NCBI GenBank assembly: GCA_902767135.1
Contig: CACXGE010000103.1
Span: 1 to 39,412, forward strand
From: an uncultured Lachnospiraceae bacterium
Lineage (GTDB): Bacteria; Bacillota; Clostridia; Lachnospirales; Lachnospiraceae
Direction of reading: 5' to 3'
Length of the DNA: 39,412 bases
A program made the position numbers and the translations under genes. Below are positions 21,284 through 30,552 of this stretch, in pieces (position 1 is the stretch's first letter; each line of letters starts with the position of its first letter). The notes below the pieces were generated by a model. That model ran no database searches and had not been told where the DNA came from. It saw only the letters and a list, made by a program, of their open reading frames with translations.

Positions 21284-23182
21284 ACGCTTTATTCTTTTCT
21301 TTTCCGCCACATCCACACTCATCAAAACTGTAATAGAACGAGGTTCTGTTGGAATACTCTTCTGTATTTCTAATGGCTGAAGTTCCTGCTCTAAAAGTTC
21401 TACCCTTTGATTATCTTCCGTTGTACTAAATACATAGGCCCATTTTTTCCCTTTGGGAAGATTGGGAAGGGCTAACGCATGTGCCTCCCAATGCATATTA
21501 TAAGCTACATAAAAACAATCATCGCTATGGGTTTTGTCTACACAGACATAATTTCCGCAATACATCACACCCAAATATCTACTTTCCGGAGCAAAATATG
21601 GTGTCCATGCCCTTTCACTGTGGTATGACACATCCGGGTACCCACACGCCAGATAATCCAATACCCTGAGTCGTGCCTTCCCAGACAATATAGGATGGCT
21701 TTTTCTCAGCTTCACCAAAAATTTTATATATTCAAAAATTTCTGATTGGAGTTTTCCCTGTTTCCAGGAAACCCAGGAAATCTCATTATCCTGACAATAT
21801 GCATTGTTGTTTCCTTGCTGAGTGTTACAACATTCATCTCCACTCATCAAAAGCGGTATTCCCTGACTCAAAAAGACAAAAGCCAAGGCATTCTTTATCT
21901 GTTTTTTTCTAAATTCTACAATCTTCTTTTTTCTTGTTTCGCCCTCTATCCCACAATTCCAGGTGAGATTCTGATTGCTTCCGTCTTTATTTGCCTCTCC
22001 ATTTGCCAAATTATGTTTCTTTTCATAACACACACTGTCATACAGGGTAAATCCATTATTGTTTGCCATATAATTCACCACTGCCTGTTGTTCTTCATTT
22101 TTCCGGATTCGGTATGCAAAATCGCTTACTCTGTTTCCATCACTTTTCAAAATACTCCGTCCACATTCTAAAAATCCATCATTATATTCAATCAGATTTC
22201 TATATTCCACCTGCTCTCCCTGCTCATAAACCTCCAAAGTATCCTGATAGTTTTGAAATATTTTGATACCCGAAAGCAACGGTTCCTGTGCCAGTAACAC
22301 CGTAGGCAAGGCTTTTCCATACAGGTGAACTCCATCAATATGATACTCTTCCACCCAGTATTTTACGCAATCCACAATAAATCCCTGGGTTTTTGAAGAG
22401 TCAAAATAAAATTCCATTACCACTTCCATATTTTCTTTATGGAAGGCTTTTACCATATCCTTAAATTCTCTCTGTGGGTTTTTCGTTGCCCCATAAGAAG
22501 ATTTGGGTGTATAGTAATCTCCCTTCCCGTATCCCCAGTAGTTTAAAACCTGTTGTTCTTCCAGTTCCTCTTGTTGATAAGCAGGCTTATAATTTGATTC
22601 TCTTTCTACAAGTTCCTCAAATTCATATGCAGGCATCAGCTCTATGGTAGTCACACCCAGTTCTTTTAAATATGGTATTTTCTCTATTATTCCCAAAAAA
22701 GTCCCCTTATGTTTTACCTTGGAATTTCTATGCTTGGTAAATCCTCGTACATGTAATTTATACATAAACATTTCATATGTCTGCAGTTCCGGAAATGTAT
22801 CATTCTCCCACTCATATTCCTCCTGATAAACACTTCCAAAAATTTGTGCTGCTTCATGGGACCGTCCATACACTTCCCGTCCCACAATTGCCCTTGCATA
22901 GGGATCCGGATATACCTTCTTGTCAACTACAAACTGATATAAATAAGCCGACAAATCAACACCGGTAACATAAAAGCTATACACTCTTCCTTTTCGATAT
23001 TTTAACGGCAAATTGATTTCATATACTTTCTCTTTGGTTTTTCTATCATATAAGCATAGTATTATTTTTTTTACATTCTTTAATGCAATTGTAATCTGAT
23101 ATCCTTGATGATATGCCCAGATACCCATCTGCTTATAATTTCCTTCTTTTATCTCAAGAACTTCCCTGCTAGTTCCCACCAT
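21263..23182 (-). CDS. GH13-family protein without catalytic residues (GlgX/isoamylase-like)
   Basis: 639 residues with the architecture of a glycogen-debranching GH13 enzyme: an N-terminal CBM48/E-set domain (about 15-100) then a barrel. Family identity is clear from NYWGYGKGDYYTPKSSYG, NNNGFTLYDSVCYEKKHN and PLLMSGDE...TQQGNNNAYCQDNEISW. The catalytic positions are lost. Region I reads VVMEFYFDS (254-262). Region II reads DGVHLYG (283-289), with Tyr288 where the nucleophile Asp should be and His286 for Arg. The HD of region IV is Asn375-Asn376. The segment that should hold the acid Glu is missing. ATG 23182 follows GAGAGG by 8 bases; TTG 23188 is an alternative. It is a likely pseudoenzyme, perhaps a glycogen-binding or regulatory protein. 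Confidence 0.85.
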   Translation of the reverse strand: MVGTSREVLEIKEGNYKQMGIWAYHQGYQITIALKNVKKIILCLYDRKTKEKVYEINLPLKYRKGRVYSFYVTGVDLSAYLYQFVVDKKVYPDPYARAIVGREVYGRSHEAAQIFGSVYQEEYEWENDTFPELQTYEMFMYKLHVRGFTKHRNSKVKHKGTFLGIIEKIPYLKELGVTTIELMPAYEFEELVERESNYKPAYQQEELEEQQVLNYWGYGKGDYYTPKSSYGATKNPQREFKDMVKAFHKENMEVVMEFYFDSSKTQGFIVDCVKYWVEEYHIDGVHLYGKALPTVLLAQEPLLSGIKIFQNYQDTLEVYEQGEQVEYRNLIEYNDGFLECGRSILKSDGNRVSDFAYRIRKNEEQQAVVNYMANNNGFTLYDSVCYEKKHNLANGEANKDGSNQNLTWNCGIEGETRKKKIVEFRKKQIKNALAFVFLSQGIPLLMSGDECCNTQQGNNNAYCQDNEISWVSWKQGKLQSEIFEYIKFLVKLRKSHPILSGKARLRVLDYLACGYPDVSYHSERAWTPYFAPESRYLGVMYCGNYVCVDKTHSDDCFYVAYNMHWEAHALALPNLPKGKKWAYVFSTTEDNQRVELLEQELQPLEIQKSIPTEPRSITVLMSVDVAEKKRIKRKKPDKR

Positions 23183-23273
23183 ATTCAAAACCTCTCACTT
23201 ATCTTTGTATCATAGTACTGTATCCGCTCAGAATCCCTTAACAGATAGGGTAAATTATAGCACTTTTTTTTCT

Positions 23274-24128
23274 TTATTTCAATGCAAGAAAAGCACCTAA
23301 GTTACCTCTTTTTCCCTGACTTGCTCTATGAGAAAACAAAAATTCAGGATTGCAGCAGGTACATATATTCGATACATATATATGTTCACTTAAAATGCCG
23401 GATTTCCTTAGTATTCTACGGTTACACTCCCATAAGTCCAATTGGTACTTCCCATGTTCTTTTTCATCCATGATAGACCTATGTTCCTCCTCAGTGAATA
23501 TTTTTTTGAATTCTAACGCCACATCTTCGCTAACCTCATAACACTCCCTGCAGATGGAAGGACCAATCCCCACAATAATATCCTCTGGCTGACTGTCAAA
23601 CTCTTTCTCCATGGTCTCTACCATTTTTCTTCCAATCGCTCCCACCGTTCCCTTCCAACCGGAATGTGCCAGACCTATCCCCTGATGCTTTACATCCACA
23701 AAAAATAACGGCACGCAGTCCGCATAGAAGCAAGCCAGAGTGATTCCAGGTTCGTTTGTGATCAGACCATCAATGTCCTGATAATCTCTTTCCCGTGTGA
23801 GCCCCTTTCCCTTATCTTTCACCCCAACACGACGTATATTGGTGGTATGGGTCTGGTCAGACAATACAAAACTATCACTGTCCACTGCCAATGCTTTTGC
23901 CATACGATGAAAATTCTCTGTTACTGCCCTTTCATCATCGCCTCTGGTATAACTTAAATTCATAGAGCTGTAAATTCCCTGGCTTACCCCTCCCAATCTT
24001 GTAGAAAATCCATGGATAATGGGCAGGTTCTGCATCCCTTTAAATTCCAGATAGGTTACACCTTCTTTTTCAACAATCTCAAATATTTCCTGTTGATTTG
24101 TATATTTTACCTTGTTTTTCAAACTCAT
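23274..24128 (-). CDS. pgeF: Peptidoglycan editing factor PgeF (YfiH, laccase-domain family)
   Basis: 284-residue DUF152/YfiH-family protein. Relatives remove misincorporated residues from peptidoglycan precursors and were earlier called polyphenol oxidases. The metal-binding residues are in place: the His in PIIHGFSTR, the Cys in FYADCVPLFF, the His in LAHSGWKGT and the C-terminal CTCCNPEFLFSHRAS. The ATG at 24128 follows AAAGGA by 5 bases; an in-frame start at 24146 lacks one. It is the last minus-strand gene of the ylxM-to-yraN run, separated by about 90 bases from yraN, so it may have its own promoter. Confidence 0.9.
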   Translation of the reverse strand: MSLKNKVKYTNQQEIFEIVEKEGVTYLEFKGMQNLPIIHGFSTRLGGVSQGIYSSMNLSYTRGDDERAVTENFHRMAKALAVDSDSFVLSDQTHTTNIRRVGVKDKGKGLTRERDYQDIDGLITNEPGITLACFYADCVPLFFVDVKHQGIGLAHSGWKGTVGAIGRKMVETMEKEFDSQPEDIIVGIGPSICRECYEVSEDVALEFKKIFTEEEHRSIMDEKEHGKYQLDLWECNRRILRKSGILSEHIYVSNICTCCNPEFLFSHRASQGKRGNLGAFLALK

Positions 24129-24216
24129 TTTTTCCTTTCTTCTCATTTACCATCTGTGAAATATAGTTTTACGCTTTCACTTTGCCAATTTGGGGGTTTT
24201 GGCTATTTTGATGTCA

Positions 24217-24561
24217 CTAGAATGCATTGATGATATGACGCAGTTCTTCACCTTCTATTGCAATCACATCAAACCGACAGTCTGTGTCAAAAGGTAGTTT
24301 GTGACAGGCAAAGAAATATTGTGCCACTTTACGGATTTTTTCCTGCTTATAAAAAGATACCGCCTCCTCCGGATAACCGTGACAATGGTTCCTTCGGTAT
24401 TTTACCTCTACAAAACATAGGGTTTCTTTTTCCTTAGCCACAATATCGATTTCCCCACTCCGACATCGAAAGTTTCTTGCCAAAATGGTATACCCTTTCT
24501 GTTTTAGGTATACCACAGCTTTTTCTTCATAGCAGTCCCCTACCTTTCGCTTATTATACAT
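24217..24561 (-). CDS. yraN: UPF0102 family protein YraN
   Basis: 114-residue YraN protein with a restriction-endonuclease-like fold. The core GEIDIVAKEKETLCFVEVKYR is present (its Asp, Glu and Lys line up with the PD-(D/E)xK site), and the N-terminal helix GDCYEEKAVVYLKQKGY is typical. The role is unknown; a nuclease or Holliday-junction-related activity has been suggested for the family. The ATG overlaps the end of the FlhB-like gene by 8 bases, and rnhB lies further upstream as in most bacteria. Confidence 0.92.
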   Translation of the reverse strand: MYNKRKVGDCYEEKAVVYLKQKGYTILARNFRCRSGEIDIVAKEKETLCFVEVKYRRNHCHGYPEEAVSFYKQEKIRKVAQYFFACHKLPFDTDCRFDVIAIEGEELRHIINAF

Positions 24562-24862
24562 TTAACTTCCCCTTAATTCTCTCACAATCATCCACAAACA
24601 CCAAAATCTCAGCTACCACATCATAGAGCTCTGGTGGAATATAATCTCCAATTTCAAGTTTTGACAAAGTATGGGCAAGCTTTGCATCCTTGTGGACAGG
24701 TACATTGCTTTCTTTTGCTGTTTCCACAATTTTTTCTGCCACATAACCGTGTCCTGTTGCTACAATTTTAGGTGCACTATCCGATACATTATAGGACAAT
24801 GCCACCGCAGTTTTTGGTTTCTTATTTTCCTTTTCTTTAAAAAACTTAGCATATTCTCCCAA
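24554..24862 (-). CDS. FlhB C-terminal-domain paralogue (YlqH-like)
   Basis: 102-residue protein matching only the cytoplasmic C-terminal domain of the flagellar export switch FlhB (family EscU/YscU/FlhB). It has the family core SAPKIVATGHGYVAEKI and IPPELYDVVAEIL. It lacks membrane segments and the NPTH autocleavage motif, as such stand-alone paralogues do. It follows the FliK-like gene by 4 bases and overlaps yraN. B. subtilis keeps the same pair (ylqG-ylqH) beside rnhB. It probably interacts with flagellar export substrates or hook-length control; this is inference from FlhB. Confidence 0.88.
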   Translation of the reverse strand: MGEYAKFFKEKENKKPKTAVALSYNVSDSAPKIVATGHGYVAEKIVETAKESNVPVHKDAKLAHTLSKLEIGDYIPPELYDVVAEILVFVDDCERIKGKLNV

Positions 24863-24866
24863 AATA

Positions 24867-27212
24867 TCACATCCTTATATCAAATGAATACTCACCTTCC
24901 ATATTAGCCTCTTTCCCCTGGCGTATAAATTCTTCCACCACTTTTGTACTCTCTGGTTTTTTTTCAAATTCTGCGGTAATCTGAAAACCTGATTTTTGTA
25001 GTTTATCCATAAATACCTTAGATTTTCCCCTCATATACTTTGCAGTATCTTCATCCTCTAAATAAAAACGGGTTGCTACACGTTTTTCTTCCATGGTAAT
25101 GAAAATATCTATCGGACCTAATCGTGGCATATCTAAATGCAGCAACGCAGTAAAAGCTTCATTTGCTTCCCTTCTTCTTTTTTTGTTTGTCATCACATAA
25201 AGTTCGCTGTTGACTGTCTTTCCAGACAATTTCAACGGTATCTGCACATAACTGTACAGTTGATTTAACTGGTTTATATACTCTACATTCTGTTTTAGGG
25301 ACTGAGTGTTTTTTACGATATTTTCCGAAGCATTTACATCTGCCTCCACTATCTTTGTATACTTATCCAGCCGCTGACTTAAACTCTCAAAAAATTCTTT
25401 CACCTTTTCCTTGCTTAATTCCTGGCTTGATATGGACATTTTATCTTCCAATACCCTGCGAAATACTTTTTGAAACTCTTTTCCCTGAATCACATCCTTA
25501 AACTCAGATAGCTTCTCAAGGATTTTATCATAAGCATATTTATTCTCAATAACTTGGTGAGATTTCTCCTCATAAATGGTGTTTTTTTCATTTTGATTCT
25601 GTTGTGAAAGGATTTCTTTTTCTCTCACAGGAATTTCTGACTCCGTCTGCGGAAGCTTTCCGTCCTTAACACTCTCTGTCCTTGCATCGATAGCAACCTG
25701 ATTTCTCAGTTCTTGCGCACCCATAAAGTTTTTATGAACCCTCTGTTGTGATAACGCCCCTTCCTGCGTCCCAGGACTTTGTGTTTCCTGTTTGGTGTCT
25801 TTAGATTCAAAGGGTTCCACCTGGCTCAACTCTGCCGGGATCATATCCCGCAACATACTCACAAGCTGCTCACTCTTTAGATGACCGCTTCGAATTGCGA
25901 AATACTGGCTTACGTCTTCCGTCAATCTGTATACCTTCTGAGCCAGGTTTCCTCTTTCTGCCTCCCCTAAAACCGCCCCCACAGCCTCCTGGGAAAATGC
26001 TGCTTGTTTTGGTATGTTCAGTTTTGAATTTTCAACGATAAGTCTGGGCTGCTCACTGTTTTGCTGTTTCCATTTTGCCTCTAACCGCTCTCCAGCCTCA
26101 TACTTTTCAAACGCACTATATATCTTTGACAACAACTCTGGGGATGCCATCTCAGATGTGGACTTATCTGCTGTCAAATTACCCGTTACAGCCTGATGTG
26201 CCCGGTTTTCTGTCTCTTCTGACAATTTCAAATGTTCTTGAAGCTCCTTTAGGAGAATCTCTGCCTGGTCATTTAGGACTTTTAATCCATCAACCAATTG
26301 TTCCATCTCCACTCCCTGACCTTCAAACCTTGACCAGGTGGCCTCTAACTGCTCCATTTGTTCTTGCTGTACATTGGTAAGTGTTTCCGGTGCCAGTCCT
26401 GCTGCTGATGGGGTTAGTACCTGTATTTTCTCACTGCGGAAAGAACCCTGTAATCCATCTGCAGTTTCTCTAGATGCTCCATTTGGAGATACCGTTTTCT
26501 GAGATGAAGAAGATAAAAACAAATCAGAAATTGTCCTAAAATCTGTGAGCAGGCGGGTTCCTTCTTCCTTTGCACTCCCCGCAAGATATTCTGTGATTTC
26601 CTCAGACACTAAGGACAAATCTTCCGACAAACGGTATCCATTATTTTGAAATTCTTCGAATTTTTCTATGTTTTCCTGGCTCAGAAAAAGCCCCATTTTT
26701 TTCAGGTCCACCAAAGTATCTATTTTAGTATCCGGATACAGAGTCATCTTCCTCATAAATGAAGTTACTGTTTCCTTATCAATTGGCATCTGCTCCATCA
26801 TCAAAAGATTTATCAACTGACTGTTTTTTGCATTTACTGGAACCCCTGCATTCTCTAAGGCCTTTAACACCGAAGAATTATTTATGACCACGTCAAACAA
26901 AGGCTTGATGGCCAGTTGCTTTTTATTGTTTGACTTTACCATAAAAGCTAACAACTGCCCCTCTTCTAATTCCACCTGAGAATTCAGCGACGCCTGAATC
27001 GTTTCACCAGAATCTAACTTTAACATTACTCTGTCTTTCTGCAAGGCAACAATTTCTCCTGCAAACACCTTGCCCGGGGTTAATCCGTACAGGAATGTAC
27101 CCTCATCTTTTGCAGTTGCTGCATTACTTGCAGAAATTGTCTCCTGTGAGTATGCCGCTATTCCCTGCCTGTTGCTCCCAGTTGTCTGATGTGTGATACC
27201 TTCAAAGTCCAA
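24867..27212 (-). CDS. FliK-like flagellar hook-length-control protein (YlqG-like)
   Basis: 781-residue protein with a C-terminal FliK Flg_hook domain (about 659-751: KLSGKTVNSELYVM, DMPRLGPIDIFITM, RVATRFYLED). A small beta-barrel-like N terminus (about 46-110) and a long, low-complexity, Gln/Glu-rich helical middle, suitable as a ruler, precede it. The final residues are unstructured. The start is TTG at 27212 after GGGGAG; no ATG is near. It is paired with the FlhB-like gene and sits between rnhB and yraN, as in B. subtilis, away from the main flagellar cluster. It could be the hook ruler itself or a paralogue; the true FliK may be elsewhere. Confidence 0.85.
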   Translation of the reverse strand: MDFEGITHQTTGSNRQGIAAYSQETISASNAATAKDEGTFLYGLTPGKVFAGEIVALQKDRVMLKLDSGETIQASLNSQVELEEGQLLAFMVKSNNKKQLAIKPLFDVVINNSSVLKALENAGVPVNAKNSQLINLLMMEQMPIDKETVTSFMRKMTLYPDTKIDTLVDLKKMGLFLSQENIEKFEEFQNNGYRLSEDLSLVSEEITEYLAGSAKEEGTRLLTDFRTISDLFLSSSSQKTVSPNGASRETADGLQGSFRSEKIQVLTPSAAGLAPETLTNVQQEQMEQLEATWSRFEGQGVEMEQLVDGLKVLNDQAEILLKELQEHLKLSEETENRAHQAVTGNLTADKSTSEMASPELLSKIYSAFEKYEAGERLEAKWKQQNSEQPRLIVENSKLNIPKQAAFSQEAVGAVLGEAERGNLAQKVYRLTEDVSQYFAIRSGHLKSEQLVSMLRDMIPAELSQVEPFESKDTKQETQSPGTQEGALSQQRVHKNFMGAQELRNQVAIDARTESVKDGKLPQTESEIPVREKEILSQQNQNEKNTIYEEKSHQVIENKYAYDKILEKLSEFKDVIQGKEFQKVFRRVLEDKMSISSQELSKEKVKEFFESLSQRLDKYTKIVEADVNASENIVKNTQSLKQNVEYINQLNQLYSYVQIPLKLSGKTVNSELYVMTNKKRRREANEAFTALLHLDMPRLGPIDIFITMEEKRVATRFYLEDEDTAKYMRGKSKVFMDKLQKSGFQITAEFEKKPESTKVVEEFIRQGKEANMEGEYSFDIRM

Positions 27213-27267
27213 TGTTCTCCCCCCTCTTTATGTTTCTTGTTCCGGGCAAAAGTTAATTTCCCCACGA

Positions 27268-28038
27268 TTACACTGATTTGATAAAGGTTCTTCTATGAAT
27301 CGGACATGGACCATAGGTTCGAATACTCTCCATATGTGCCGCACTCCCATATCCTTTGTGTGCTGCAAAACCATATTCCGGGTACTTTTCATCATACACC
27401 TGCATCATCCGATCTCTGGTTACTTTAGCAATAATACTTGCTGCTGCAATAGAGACACTTTTTGCATCGCCTTTTACAATGGGTACTTGAGGTACATTTA
27501 CCTGTGGTATGGTTACTGCATCATTTAATAGTATATCGGGCATTATCCCCAAATCCTTTATTGCCAATCTCATTGCTTCATAAGTTGCCTGCAAAATATT
27601 AATCTGGTCAATTTGTTCCGACGAAACCACGCCTACCCCCACGGCAATGGCCTTTTCCTGAATTTCATCAAATAATTCATCACGCTTTTTTGCTGACAGT
27701 TTCTTGGAATCATTGATATACAAAATATCACAATCCTTTGGAAGAATCACTGCCCCTGCCACCACTGGGCCTGCCAATGGACCTCTCCCAGCTTCATCAA
27801 TACCACAAATATACTCACAGTCCTGGTACTGACGCTCAAAGGCTTTCATTTCATACAATCTGGTTAGTTCTCTTTCATATGCCTGTCTTTTTCCTTCCGC
27901 TTTTTCTATAAGTTCCCTGACTCCTGCCCGTTCATCCCCAGCGTACTCCTGCTCAAAGGAAAACACTTTTTCCATATCTTCCTCACATTTTATGCTCAGT
28001 GCCTGAAATTCTTTTTTTATCTGGGTTATTGTTTTCAT
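27268..28038 (-). CDS. rnhB: Ribonuclease HII
   Basis: Removes ribonucleotides and RNA primers from RNA-DNA hybrids in the cytosol. 256 residues, close to Firmicute RnhB. The catalytic acids Asp81 and Glu82 (CGIDEAGRGPLAGPV) and Asp173 (LLNDAV) are present, as are the GDAKS and SIIAKVTRDRMM motifs. An N-terminal helical extension of about 70 residues is typical of the group. The ATG at 28038 follows GGAGAGG by 6 bases; an in-frame start at 28068 is less likely. It lies between lepB and the FliK-like gene. Confidence 0.95.
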   Translation of the reverse strand: MKTITQIKKEFQALSIKCEEDMEKVFSFEQEYAGDERAGVRELIEKAEGKRQAYERELTRLYEMKAFERQYQDCEYICGIDEAGRGPLAGPVVAGAVILPKDCDILYINDSKKLSAKKRDELFDEIQEKAIAVGVGVVSSEQIDQINILQATYEAMRLAIKDLGIMPDILLNDAVTIPQVNVPQVPIVKGDAKSVSIAAASIIAKVTRDRMMQVYDEKYPEYGFAAHKGYGSAAHMESIRTYGPCPIHRRTFIKSV

Positions 28039-28105
28039 TCTATTCCTCTCCATGTGCCAATACTTCAAATTTGGTTACTGCCCACAGACACTTTCTCCAA
28101 AACGG

Positions 28106-28663
28106 CTATTCAAAAAATGTCAAAGGATAAATTCTAAGACAGGCTTTCCCTAACATCCAGGATTTTTTCACCGGTCCCACTTCATGATCCCGGCTGTCAC
28201 GACTACAATTTCTGTTGTCTCCCAGCACAAAATACTCATCCTCTTTCAATTGTATCAGTTCCGTAGCAATCCCACCATCTTTGATGACTTCTCTTCCATA
28301 GCTTTCTTCTAATTCTTTTCCGTTGATATAAATAGTTCCATCCTCTGCAATCTGTACGGTTTCTCCCGGCAGACCTATCACTCGTTTTATGTAAAAGGTA
28401 TTTTCTTCCTTCTGATATTCAAATACAACAATATCAAACCGCTCTGGTTCCTTAAATCGATAAGACAACTTATCTACTATCAGATTGTCTCCATCTGTAA
28501 GGGTTGCCTCCATGGAGGAACCACTTACCACAGTTCTCTGTCCTACAAATTCTACCACCAAAAAAGTCAACAATAATACAAGGACCAAATAACATAAAAA
28601 TCCAAAAGCTTCTTTTAGTGCCCCCTTGATGCCTCCAATTTCTTCCTTCTTTTCCTGTTCCAT
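28106..28663 (-). CDS. lepB: Type I signal peptidase (second copy)
   Basis: Membrane-bound serine protease of 185 residues that removes signal peptides after Sec export. One N-terminal membrane segment (about 21-41) places the active site outside the cell. The Ser-Lys dyad is Ser50 (SGSSMEATL) and Lys93 (YIKRVIGLPGE), and FVLGDNRNCSRDSR is the last family box. Its ATG overlaps the rbgA stop by one base. A second signal peptidase gene lies at 29534-30142. Confidence 0.95.
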   Translation of the reverse strand: MEQEKKEEIGGIKGALKEAFGFLCYLVLVLLLTFLVVEFVGQRTVVSGSSMEATLTDGDNLIVDKLSYRFKEPERFDIVVFEYQKEENTFYIKRVIGLPGETVQIAEDGTIYINGKELEESYGREVIKDGGIATELIQLKEDEYFVLGDNRNCSRDSRDHEVGPVKKSWMLGKACLRIYPLTFFE

Positions 28664-29517
28664 TATAAGCCCTCAGTTTCCGGGAACTCCAATGTAATAC
28701 GTCCCAATCTTCCGCTTCTGAAATCCTCGATAAACAAAGCCGCGGCCTTAGAATAATCCATCTCTTCTCCCTTAGCCACGCACCCTCTGTTCTTTGCAAT
28801 CCCCGTCAACACATCAATATTTTCTTTATCTTCCTCTAATTCATATCTTTTTGCCAAAACGCCAGGGTAGTTCTCTTTCAAAAATTTAATTAACTCCATA
28901 GCCAATTCATCAATATTTAAAATTTCATCCTTTATGGAGCCGATAAACGCCAGACGAAGCCCAACTGTCTGGTCATCAAATTTTGGCCACAAAATACCTG
29001 GGGTATCCAAAAGTTCCACATTTTTATTGAGTTTGATCCATTGTTTTCCCTTGGTAACACCAGGCTTATTTCCAGTCTTTGTGCACGCCTTGCCTGCAAA
29101 AGAATTGATAAAGGTAGATTTTCCTACGTTTGGAATTCCCACAACCATTGCACGCACCGGTCTGTTTAAAATACCACGTTTTCTGTCTCTTTCAATTTTC
29201 TCTTTGCAAGCCTCCATAACTGCTGCGTTTACCTGTTTTACTCCATTTCCATTTCTGGCATTTACCTTGACCACAAAAAATCCTTTTTTCTTAAAATACT
29301 CCATCCAGGCATCATTTTGTCTCTCGTCGGATAAATCTGTTTTATTTAACAGGATTAATCTTGACTTGTTCTTCCCTAACTTATCTATTTCCGGATTACG
29401 ACTGCTCAATGGAACTCGTGCATCCACCAATTCAATTATCAAGTCGATTAACTTGATGTTCTCCTCCATCATTCTCTTTGCTTTCGTCATATGTCCAGGA
29501 TACCACTGAAAATGCAT
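28663..29517 (-). CDS. rbgA: Ribosome biogenesis GTPase RbgA (YlqF)
   Basis: Circularly permuted GTPase of 284 residues that drives late assembly of the 50S subunit (recruitment of L16 and others). In permuted order: NKTD (58-61, G4), then GIPNVGKST (127-135, G1), then DTPG (171-174, G3). The start MHFQWYPGHMTKA is the family signature. Signal peptidase genes flank it on both sides, and overlapping stops and starts show one operon. Confidence 0.95.
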   Translation of the reverse strand: MHFQWYPGHMTKAKRMMEENIKLIDLIIELVDARVPLSSRNPEIDKLGKNKSRLILLNKTDLSDERQNDAWMEYFKKKGFFVVKVNARNGNGVKQVNAAVMEACKEKIERDRKRGILNRPVRAMVVGIPNVGKSTFINSFAGKACTKTGNKPGVTKGKQWIKLNKNVELLDTPGILWPKFDDQTVGLRLAFIGSIKDEILNIDELAMELIKFLKENYPGVLAKRYELEEDKENIDVLTGIAKNRGCVAKGEEMDYSKAAALFIEDFRSGRLGRITLEFPETEGL

Positions 29518-29533
29518 GCTCTCATCTCCTTTA

Positions 29534-30142
29534 CTAATCTACAAATCCCATATTACTCATTGGCGATACACAAAACCATACTTTGCCTTCCATGTCTGCC
29601 TTGTTTACATTTCCTATATTGGCAAAACGGCTGTCCTCGCTATTATTCACATTGTCGCCCAACACAAAATATTCGTCTTCTCCTAACAAAATGGGCTCCA
29701 TAGCGATACCTTCATCCTTGATTCCATTGGCAACGAACTCACTTTGGTATGCCTCCCCATCAATGTAGAGAATCCCCTTCTCCACCCGAATGGTTTCTCC
29801 TGGAAGTCCTACCACCCGTTTTATATTCAAATGTGTATTTTCGTTTCCGTTTGGACGAAATACCACCACATCCTCCCGTTTGGGGTCTGTTAAAGTATAT
29901 ATAAATTTATTGATAATTACCTCGTCTTTATTGGATAATGTGGGACTCATGGAAGCACCTATGACACTGGTTTTCTCTCCCACAAAATACACCAGCACAA
30001 AAGCAATCACAATCACAACAATAATTTCTATTCCAAAGTACAGGATCTCTTTTAACTTTGTGTAATCCATATTCTGTCTTCTCTGCTGTCGCCTGCGTCT
30101 TCGCCTTACACTTGCTCTGCTCAATCCAATCACCTCGTTCAT
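29534..30142 (-). CDS. lepB: Type I signal peptidase (first copy)
   Basis: 202-residue signal peptidase I. A very basic N terminus (RRRRRRQQRRQ at 13-23) precedes the membrane segment (about 37-54). The dyad is Ser64 (IGASMSPTL) and Lys108 (LNIKRVVGLPGE), and VLGDNVNNSEDSR is the last box. It shares only moderate identity with the copy at 28106, so the duplication is old. It is 16 bases upstream of rbgA. The poly-Arg head is unusual and could set topology. Confidence 0.93.
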   Translation of the reverse strand: MNEVIGLSRASVRRRRRRQQRRQNMDYTKLKEILYFGIEIIVVIVIAFVLVYFVGEKTSVIGASMSPTLSNKDEVIINKFIYTLTDPKREDVVVFRPNGNENTHLNIKRVVGLPGETIRVEKGILYIDGEAYQSEFVANGIKDEGIAMEPILLGEDEYFVLGDNVNNSEDSRFANIGNVNKADMEGKVWFCVSPMSNMGFVD

Positions 30143-30152
30143 TTATAGACAG

Positions 30153-30183
30153 AAAAGGAACAAGGTATTTCCTTGTCCCTTTA
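30153..30183 (-). terminator. Terminator between rplS and lepB
   Basis: On the minus strand AAAGGGACAAGG (30182-30171) and CCTTGTTCCTTT (30165-30154) pair around AAATA and are followed by a short T run. It should reduce read-through from the highly expressed ribosomal genes into lepB. Confidence 0.8.
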
Positions 30184-30204
30184 TCTTAATTTGAATCGCT
30201 ATCA

Positions 30205-30552
30205 TTATTTTACTAATTCTTTTACCTTAGCCTTCTTACCGATACGATCTCTTAAGTAGTTTAATTTAGCACGTCTTACCTTACCGCGTCTTACTACTTC
30301 AATCTTCTCTACATGTGGAGAATGTAATGGCCAAGTTTTTTCAACGCCTACACCGTTAGAGAACTTACGAACTGTAAATGTTTCTCTTGTGCTTCCACCC
30401 TGTCTCTTAAGAACTGTTCCTTCAAAAACCTGGATTCTTTCACGATTTCCTTCTTTAATCTTAGCGTGTACTCTTACCGTATCACCAACATTAAATTCGT
30501 CTACAGATGCCTTTAACTGTGCTGTTTCAATTTCCTTAATAATTGCGTTCAT
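30205..30552 (-). CDS. rplS: 50S ribosomal protein L19
   Basis: Ribosomal protein at the interface of the 30S and 50S subunits. 115 residues. The family core is clear: [32 protein letters not shown] and [17 protein letters not shown], plus a Lys/Arg-rich C terminus. GGAGG precedes the ATG. It has its own promoter (30666-30638) and leader, besides being downstream of trmD. Confidence 0.98.
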   Translation of the reverse strand: MNAIIKEIETAQLKASVDEFNVGDTVRVHAKIKEGNRERIQVFEGTVLKRQGGSTRETFTVRKFSNGVGVEKTWPLHSPHVEKIEVVRRGKVRRAKLNYLRDRIGKKAKVKELVK

